From Rhodobacterales bacterium 56_14_T64 (GTDB taxonomy: Bacteria; Pseudomonadota; Alphaproteobacteria; Rhodobacterales; Rhodobacteraceae): a stretch of DNA of 64,000 nucleotides. The notes below the pieces were generated by a model, which saw only the letters and a list, made by a program, of their open reading frames with translations, was not told the origin of the DNA and did not search any database. Shown here piece by piece: positions 57,698-64,000 of the stretch. Where the stretch lies: positions 1 to 64,000 of the forward strand of contig MAAY01000042.1 in assembly GCA_002162795.1 (NCBI GenBank), read 5' to 3'. The translations under genes were made by a program, and so were the position numbers. Within the stretch, counting starts at the first letter, position 1, and each line of letters starts with the position of its first letter.

Positions 57698-59407
57698 ATG
57701 CGCGACACGGGCATGACACAAAGCCAGCACGACGGTGACGTTGTCTTGGGCGACGATTGGGTCGCCCCGGAGAACACTGTTGCGCGCGAAATGCTGGCCA
57801 AACGGGCGCGCCGAGGGTTGTTTTCCCTCAAGGGATCACCGCTGACGCGTAAAATCATCACCTTTAATCTGATCGCCCTGATCATCTTGGTTGCGGGCGT
57901 TCTCTACCTCAATTCCTCGCGCCAAAGTCTGGTTTTGCAGCGCGCAGGCGCTGTGGTGGGCGAGGCACGGTTGATTGCCGATGTGCTTGAGGCACAATTG
58001 CCGACCAGTGGTGCAGTTAGTCTTGCCACCGGTGAGGGCTTTGATGTTGCCGACACTTTGGCAGGGTTGAGTCTGCGCACAGGTGTCGAGGTTTACGTTT
58101 TTGATGCGACCGAAAATCTGATTGCTCAGACCATGGGTGATTCTGAGAGCGAAGCGCTGGATCAGCTGAATGGAGGGCAGTTCGGCCCGGCCCTGATCAG
58201 CGATGGATTGTCGGCAATATGGTCCGCTGTTGAGCGCATTTTACCGGCAAGTCGGACGCAAGAGCATGACTCGTTAGAGGATCAGCTGCGGATGATGGTG
58301 CCGCGCGCGCTGTTGGACGGCACCAAAGTCGAGCCAGTGGTCGATACTGCCGGCGGCACAGTGTTCTCTGCAGTCACACCCATTTGGCAACAAGGCCAGC
58401 CGATAGGTGTTGTTGCCGTGGCGTCTCCGGCTGGTGAAATTGACGCGTTTGTCAGAGCCGAGCGCGAGCGGGTTTTGCAGATGTTTGTGGTGGCGCTGCT
58501 GGTCTCAGTCGGGCTGTCGCTGGTGCTGGCCTCGACCATTGCCAATCCATTGGCCGATCTGGCCGAAGCTGCCGAGTTGGGCCGTGATCGCGACTCGCGC
58601 AAGGTTCAGCCAGGCCGTATTCGCATTCCTGACCTGTCGGCCCGCCCGGACGAAATTGGCCGGCTAAGTCGGGCGCTGCGTGGCATGGTCAAAGCGCTAT
58701 ACAGTCGCATCGATAGCAACGAGCAATTTGCCGCGGACGTGGCACATGAGATCAAGAACCCTCTGGCCAGCCTGCAATCAGCGGTTGGCACCCTGCGCAT
58801 TGTCAAGCGCGAGGACCAGCGCGAGACCTTGCTGGCCGTAATCGAACATGATGTGCGACGGATGGATCGGCTGGTCAGCGACATCTCCAATGCCTCGCGT
58901 CTGGATGCGGAATTGGTGAAAGAGGAAGAAGAAGAATTTGATCTGCTGGTGATGATGCGCAATCTGAACCAGTATCTGGGTGAAGATGCCCGCGCCAAAG
59001 GCATCGATTACATTACTGATCTGGCCGAAGGCCCGATCATGATAACCGGGCTGGAGGCGCGACTGGCGCAGGTGTTTGTCAATCTGATCACCAATGCAAT
59101 CTCGTTCTGTGATGAGGGCGATGCGATCAGGGTCTGGGCCCGGCGCCGGGCAAACCGGGTACTGGTGGTGGTCGAGGATACCGGCCCCGGTATTCCAGAA
59201 CAAGCGTTGAGCAAAATCTTCAAACGGTTCTACTCGCAGCGCCCGGACGAGCATTTTGGTAATAACTCCGGTCTTGGTCTGGCGATCTCCAAGCAAATCG
59301 TCGAAGCCCACGGTGGCGTGGTCTGGGCCGAAAATATCCGTCCAACCGAGGTTGATCTGACGTCCGAGCCATTGGGCGCACGATTTGTTGTCGGTCTACC
59401 GGTCTAG
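57698..59407 (+). CDS. chvG: Sensor histidine kinase, ChvG-type
   Basis: DVAHEIKNPLASLQSAVGTLRIVKREDQRETLLAVIEHDVRRMDRLVSDIS; HATPase motifs. Confidence 0.93.
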   Translation: MRDTGMTQSQHDGDVVLGDDWVAPENTVAREMLAKRARRGLFSLKGSPLTRKIITFNLIALIILVAGVLYLNSSRQSLVLQRAGAVVGEARLIADVLEAQLPTSGAVSLATGEGFDVADTLAGLSLRTGVEVYVFDATENLIAQTMGDSESEALDQLNGGQFGPALISDGLSAIWSAVERILPASRTQEHDSLEDQLRMMVPRALLDGTKVEPVVDTAGGTVFSAVTPIWQQGQPIGVVAVASPAGEIDAFVRAERERVLQMFVVALLVSVGLSLVLASTIANPLADLAEAAELGRDRDSRKVQPGRIRIPDLSARPDEIGRLSRALRGMVKALYSRIDSNEQFAADVAHEIKNPLASLQSAVGTLRIVKREDQRETLLAVIEHDVRRMDRLVSDISNASRLDAELVKEEEEEFDLLVMMRNLNQYLGEDARAKGIDYITDLAEGPIMITGLEARLAQVFVNLITNAISFCDEGDAIRVWARRRANRVLVVVEDTGPGIPEQALSKIFKRFYSQRPDEHFGNNSGLGLAISKQIVEAHGGVVWAENIRPTEVDLTSEPLGARFVVGLPV

Positions 59408-59410
59408 GGT

Positions 59411-59854
59411 ATGGGCGGGCACAATGATCTGTGTCTGCATGCTTCATGTGTAACGTTGGATGGCCGTGGATTGTTGATCCGCGGGGCGTCGGGCAGCGGA
59501 AAATCTGCACTAGCGCTTTCTCTGATGGCGCTGGGGGCTTCATTGGTTGCAGATGACAAAGTGTTGGTGACGTTGGATGCGGGCGAGCTGATTGCTCGCG
59601 CCCCTGAGCCCATTGCGGACATGGTCGAGGCGCGTGGTCTGGGCCTTTTGCGGGCCGACCGATGCGCCGAATCGGCAATTTGCGCGGTGATTGATATGGA
59701 CATGGTTGAGACCGAACGCCTGCCTGCGATCCGTACAGTTGAGATCCTGGGGCAGACGGTGACACTGCTACGCAAGATTGACGCTGCCTATATTGCGCCG
59801 GCTCTGTTACAATACCTCAAGCGTGGACGACGGAATCCAGATGCAGGAACATAG
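59411..59854 (+). CDS. hprK: HPr kinase/phosphorylase (short alphaproteobacterial form)
   Basis: LHASCVTLDGRGLLIRGASGSGKSALALSLMALGASLVADDKVLV. Confidence 0.92.
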   Translation: MGGHNDLCLHASCVTLDGRGLLIRGASGSGKSALALSLMALGASLVADDKVLVTLDAGELIARAPEPIADMVEARGLGLLRADRCAESAICAVIDMDMVETERLPAIRTVEILGQTVTLLRKIDAAYIAPALLQYLKRGRRNPDAGT

Positions 59855-60713
59855 CGACACTCTGAAGCCTTTGGTGCTGGTGACTGGCCCGTCTGGTGCG
59901 GGGCGATCCAGTGCCATCAAGGTACTTGAGGATTTGGGGTTTGAGGCGATCGATAACCTGCCGCTCAGGTTGTTGCCGCGCCTCGTGACCATCGATGAAA
60001 TGAAGTCACCGATGGCCCTTGGCCTAGATATCCGAAATCGCGATTTTTCAACCGAGGCGCTGCTGGATCTGATTGCGGTGCTAGAGGGGTACCAACATGC
60101 TGCGTTGACGATGCTTTACTTGGATGCCAGGCCCGAAGTACTATTGCGGCGCTATTCGGAAACGCGCCGTCGGCATCCGCTTGCGCCCGCCGAAACGCCC
60201 GAGATCGGCATTAGTCGAGAGTTGGACCTGATGCGGCCGATTCGCGAGCGCGCCGATATGTTGCTCGATACTTCGGATCTGAATGTACACCAGTTGAAGG
60301 CCGAGATTGAACACTGGTTTGCCCCCGGTGGTCGGTCGCTGGCACTGTCGGTACAGAGTTTTTCCTACAAGCGCGGCATCCCGCGCAGCGTTGATATGGT
60401 GTTTGACTGCCGGTTCTTGACCAATCCTTATTGGCAAGAGGAGCTGCGCGGCCTGGATGGTCGGGACGAGGCGGTGCAGGCACATGTAAAGACCGACTCG
60501 CGTTACAATGAGTTCTTTGAGCGGGTGTTGGGGCTGACCCAAATGTTGCTGCCGGCCTACCGCGAAGAGGGTAAATCACACCTGTCGATCGCCTTTGGCT
60601 GCACTGGTGGGCAACATAGGTCAGTGACAGTAGCAGAAACACTGGCCAAAGCCCTTGCAGAAGATGGCCAGCAGGTGTCAATTAGACATCGCGAGCTGCA
60701 AGGCCAGCAGTAG
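59841..60713 (+). CDS. rapZ: RNase adapter RapZ family ATPase
   Basis: VLVTGPSGAGRSSAIKVLEDLGFEAIDNLPLRLLP; LSIAFGCTGGQHRSVTVAE. Confidence 0.95.
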   Translation: MQEHSDTLKPLVLVTGPSGAGRSSAIKVLEDLGFEAIDNLPLRLLPRLVTIDEMKSPMALGLDIRNRDFSTEALLDLIAVLEGYQHAALTMLYLDARPEVLLRRYSETRRRHPLAPAETPEIGISRELDLMRPIRERADMLLDTSDLNVHQLKAEIEHWFAPGGRSLALSVQSFSYKRGIPRSVDMVFDCRFLTNPYWQEELRGLDGRDEAVQAHVKTDSRYNEFFERVLGLTQMLLPAYREEGKSHLSIAFGCTGGQHRSVTVAETLAKALAEDGQQVSIRHRELQGQQ

Positions 60714-60728
60714 AACGGAGAGGCAGGA

Positions 60729-61136
60729 TTGATCGGGATTGTGATTGTTGCGCATGGTGGGTTGGCCAGGGAATACTTGGCCGCTGTGGAGCATGTTGTC
60801 GGTAAACAGCTGTCGCTGACAGCTATTTCCATCAACCCCGACGATGATCGGGAGGCCAAGCAGCAGGAGATCTGCATGGCTGCCAATGCGGTGGACAGCG
60901 GAGCAGGGGTGGTGGTTGTCACCGATCTGTTTGGCGGCTCGCCCTCGAACCTCAGTCTGCAGGCCTGTGCGCCCAACAATCGTCGCATCCTTTACGGTGC
61001 AAACCTGCCGCTTTTGATTAAACTGGCGAAGTCGCGACACTTACCTGTAGCAGATGCCGTGCGTCAGGCGATGGAAGCTGGTAAGAAGTATATTAATTCG
61101 CAAAACATCAGTCCCGAAGGGGAGCAATCGATTTAG
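60729..61136 (+). CDS. PTS system mannose-type EIIA protein
   Basis: MIGIVIVAHGGLAREYLAAVEHVVG; VVVVTDLFGGSPSNLSL. Confidence 0.93.
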   Translation: MIGIVIVAHGGLAREYLAAVEHVVGKQLSLTAISINPDDDREAKQQEICMAANAVDSGAGVVVVTDLFGGSPSNLSLQACAPNNRRILYGANLPLLIKLAKSRHLPVADAVRQAMEAGKKYINSQNISPEGEQSI

Positions 61137-61406
61137 ATGACGCAGAAAACACTCACAATCGTCAACGAAAAGGGGCTGCACGCCCGCGCCTCGGCCAGGC
61201 TGGTCGAAGTGGTTGAAGGATTTGATGCCTCGGCTGAGGTTTCCCGCGATGGGTTGTCAGCCTCGGGCGACAGTATTATGGGGCTTTTAATGTTGGCAGC
61301 CTCAAGGGGAACGACTATTGACGTCGAAACCTCTGGCCCGGACAGCGATGCCCTGGCGCAGGCCCTAGAGACTCTGGTGGCCGACAAGTTTGGCGAAGGC
61401 TATTAA
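61137..61406 (+). CDS. HPr family phosphocarrier protein
   Basis: KGLHARASARLVEVVEGF; ASGDSIMGLLMLAASRGTTIDV. Confidence 0.96.
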   Translation: MTQKTLTIVNEKGLHARASARLVEVVEGFDASAEVSRDGLSASGDSIMGLLMLAASRGTTIDVETSGPDSDALAQALETLVADKFGEGY

Positions 61407-61442
61407 GCCTGAACCTCGTTTGAGCAGAACAGGAATTGTATA

Positions 61443-62336
61443 GTGGCGGATACCGCTCATGACAGGGACAGCAACCGCATGACGCAGGCGGGAGAGCAGG
61501 TCGGCGAGGTTTATGACCGTCGCACCCTGACCTATGCCAATTCCTTTGATGACCGTTGGACCTCGCTGGCGATCCGCAGTATCGAATGGGCCACCGGCAA
61601 GTTCATTATCCTGCGCATGGTCGCCAAGTTTGAAAAAAACAACGCCAAGTTTCGCGGCCAGAAATTCTGGCAGGGTGTGTTGGAGGTCATGGGGATCGAA
61701 CTACAAACCCCAGTTGAACAATTGCGGAATATTCCGACCGAGGGGCCGGTAGTGGTGGTTGCAAACCACCCGCATGGCATGGTCGATGGCATGGTGTTTG
61801 CTGAATTGGTCGGCCGGGTGCGTCAGGATTACCGCATCCTGACCCGCTCGGTGTTGACCGGTCTGGACGAAGCGGCGACCTCGTTCATGATCCCGGTTCC
61901 GTTTCCGCATGACCCCGAAGCACAGCGTAAGATGGTTGAGATGCGGGCCAAGGCGATGGCGCATTTGAAAGAGGGCGGCGTAGTGGCGCTGTTTCCGTCG
62001 GGTGTGGTGATGTCGTCGAAGACTTGGTTTGGACCGGCGCAGGAGGCGGAATGGAACGTGTTCACTGCGCAGCTAATCCGACGATCCGGTGCCAAGGTGG
62101 TGCCACTGTATTTCCCAGGCAGCAATTCGCGCGCCTACCAGATTGCCAATAAAATCTCAGCGGTATTGCGCCAGGGGTTATTGCTGCATGAAATCGTACG
62201 GTCATGCCACCGGCCACAAGCGCCGATCATTGGCGAAGTTCTGAGCGATGAGCAGATGGAACAGCTGAGCAGTGATCCGCGAGGGTTTATGGTCTGGTTG
62301 CGAAAACATACGCTGTCGTTGGGCGACAAGACCTAA
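61443..62336 (+). CDS. Lysophospholipid (1-acyl-glycerol-3-phosphate) acyltransferase family
   Basis: GPVVVVANHPHGMVDGMVFAELVGRVRQDYRIL (HX4D-like); FPSGVVMSS; GTG start. Confidence 0.85.
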   Translation: MADTAHDRDSNRMTQAGEQVGEVYDRRTLTYANSFDDRWTSLAIRSIEWATGKFIILRMVAKFEKNNAKFRGQKFWQGVLEVMGIELQTPVEQLRNIPTEGPVVVVANHPHGMVDGMVFAELVGRVRQDYRILTRSVLTGLDEAATSFMIPVPFPHDPEAQRKMVEMRAKAMAHLKEGGVVALFPSGVVMSSKTWFGPAQEAEWNVFTAQLIRRSGAKVVPLYFPGSNSRAYQIANKISAVLRQGLLLHEIVRSCHRPQAPIIGEVLSDEQMEQLSSDPRGFMVWLRKHTLSLGDKT

Positions 62337-62476
62337 AGCCTGCTGTTACCGGAAATGAGTGCCTGCGGCACACTGGTTAATTTTGGCCAGTATTGGCCGC
62401 GTTGTTGTGAGCCGATTGAGCGTTTTGTTTGGGGCCGACTTTGAGGCGCTTCTGAGTCACCAGAGCAGCAAGCTCC

Positions 62477-62623
62477 GGAGCCCTCATCACTTTCATCTTG
62501 TCTGACAGAGTACCGACACGCCACCAAGGACAATAGCGGTTTCCACCTTTGGTGGAGCCTCCGCGATTCTCCTTGGCTCTGTGCCGTCACCCTGTCCGCC
62601 ACTCCTTAAGCGATGAGGGCTCC
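62477..62623. repeat. Intergenic inverted-repeat structure (GGAGCCCTCATC ... GATGAGGGCTCC)
   Basis: 12-bp perfect arms plus internal CCACC-TTT-GGTGG and CCAAGGA/TCCTTGG. Confidence 0.6.
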
Positions 62624-62652
62624 AGAGCAGCAGCACGATTTTGGTTATGGGG

Positions 62653-63528
62653 TTAGCGGGTTGGGATTGGGGTGTCGCCGCGGTAATCGTAGAAACCGCG
62701 CTGGGTTTTGCGACCAAGCCAGCCGGCCTCGACGTATTTCGTTAGCAGCGGGCAGGGGCGGTACTTGGTGTCGGCCAGCCCATCGTGCAGCACGTTCATG
62801 ATCGCCAGGCAGGTGTCCAGACCAATGAAATCGGCAAGCTCCAGTGGCCCCATTGGGTGGTTGGCGCCCAGTTTCAGCGACAGATCAATCGATTGCACTG
62901 AGCCGACGCCCTCGTAGAGGGTATAGACCGCCTCGTTGATCATCGGCATCAGGATACGGTTGACGATGAAAGCGGGAAAATCCTCGGCGCTGGCGGCGGT
63001 TTTGCCCAGCCGCTCGACCACATCATGGCAGGCTGCGTAGGTTTCTTTGTCCGTGGCAATGCCGCGAATCAGTTCGACCAGTTGCATCACCGGCACCGGG
63101 TTCATGAAGTGAAAGCCCATGAAGCGTTCGGGGCGATCTGTGCGCGAGGCCAGCCGGGTGATAGAGATCGACGAGGTGTTTGAGGTCAAAATCGTATGCG
63201 GCAACAGGTGCGGCAACAAGGCGTCAAAGATCGCTTGTTTCACTGCTTCCTTCTCTGTGGCCGCCTCGATCACCAGGTCAGTGGCGCCAATATCTGCCAG
63301 GGCGAGCGTTGGTGTTATCCGTGCCATCGCTGCAGCCATATCAGAGGCCGAGATCTTGTCGCGACTGACCTGGCGGGCTAGGTTTTTGTCAATCGCCGCA
63401 AGGGCATCGTCCAAGGCCTGTTGGCTCACGTCGTTCAGAACGACATCATAGCCTGCCAGAGCCATCACATGGGCGATGCCGTTGCCCATCTGTCCTGCTC
63501 CGACGATGCCGACTTTTTGAATGATCAT
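62653..63528 (-). CDS. 3-hydroxybutyryl-CoA dehydrogenase
   Basis: KVGIVGAGQMGNGIAHVMALAGYDVVLNDV; FHFMNPVPVMQLVELI; ANHPMGPLELADFIGLDT. Confidence 0.96.
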   Translation of the reverse strand: MIIQKVGIVGAGQMGNGIAHVMALAGYDVVLNDVSQQALDDALAAIDKNLARQVSRDKISASDMAAAMARITPTLALADIGATDLVIEAATEKEAVKQAIFDALLPHLLPHTILTSNTSSISITRLASRTDRPERFMGFHFMNPVPVMQLVELIRGIATDKETYAACHDVVERLGKTAASAEDFPAFIVNRILMPMINEAVYTLYEGVGSVQSIDLSLKLGANHPMGPLELADFIGLDTCLAIMNVLHDGLADTKYRPCPLLTKYVEAGWLGRKTQRGFYDYRGDTPIPTR

Positions 63529-63684
63529 GTCCTCTGGCCTTTCGGGTTGCCTGCGGCGTGACCTTACCGATCTGGCCACTGCAGGTGCAAGTGTGATCGC
63601 GCCGTATTTAAGCGATTTTTAACATTAGTAATTTGGCAAGAGACTCAGGTCACAGTGGATCTTGGGTGAAAATTGGTGGGTGAT

Positions 63685-64000
63685 ATGAGCTATGAACTGA
63701 CGGGCGCGTCAGCGCTATCGGACGAGCCATGCCGGTATGGCAAATCAAAATTACTGGTGCGAGGGCCACGCCGTGATCTAGACACGCCTTATTTGGCGTT
63801 TATGGGCGGCACCGAGGTCTACGGGCGGTTTGTGCCACGCCCCTTTGTGGCGCGGCTTGAAGAGTCGCTGGAGCGGACCTGCGTCAATCTGGGCAGTGTT
63901 AACGCTGGCCTGGATAGTTTTGTGAATGATGAAGAGCTGAAATCCGTGGCGCGCGGCGCCGACATCACGGTGTTGCAGGTTTTGGGGGCACAGAACATCT
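63685..64000 (+). CDS. Conserved protein, probably DUF6473 family (partial, runs off window end)
   Basis: MSYELTGASALSDEPCRYGKSKLLVRGPRRDLDTPYLAFMGGTEVYGRFVPRPF; open to window end. Confidence 0.6.
   Translation, partial: MSYELTGASALSDEPCRYGKSKLLVRGPRRDLDTPYLAFMGGTEVYGRFVPRPFVARLEESLERTCVNLGSVNAGLDSFVNDEELKSVARGADITVLQVLGAQNI

Noticed and set aside
1-64000. CRISPR arrays, prophage, transposases, tRNA/rRNA genes
   Set aside because: Looked for regular direct repeats, integrase/transposase motifs and tRNA T-loop/anticodon patterns; none convincing. A tRNAscan-SE and ISfinder run would confirm.

Overview
High-GC alphaproteobacterial chromosomal window, most likely Rhodobacterales (Roseobacter-type) from protein families and gene order. 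It is almost entirely core genome. Recognised blocks: ffh–NIPSNAP–2xGNAT–aroQ–rpsP (minus strand); F0 ATP synthase operon (atpI-B-E-F'-F); smc; cobalamin genes cbiB/cobC; a triple peptide-deformylase array next to fmt; ispH; folK/rpoZ/rsh/pdxJ/acpS/lepB/rnc/era/recO; methylsuccinyl-CoA dehydrogenase (ethylmalonyl-CoA pathway); pckA; and chvI/chvG-hprK-rapZ-EIIA-HPr. I saw no CRISPR array, rRNA, tRNA, prophage or intact IS element. Items most worth a second look: (i) a third deformylase paralog that has lost both its Cys metal ligand and its catalytic Glu; (ii) a highly structured ~110 nt segment upstream of ffh; (iii) a divergent EF-G-like protein without recognisable switch I or catalytic His; (iv) a LysE-family gene whose C-terminus continues in another frame after a GGG run; (v) several short palindrome families and operator-like inverted or direct repeats. 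All calls come from reading the sequence and the supplied ORF track; no database search was run.
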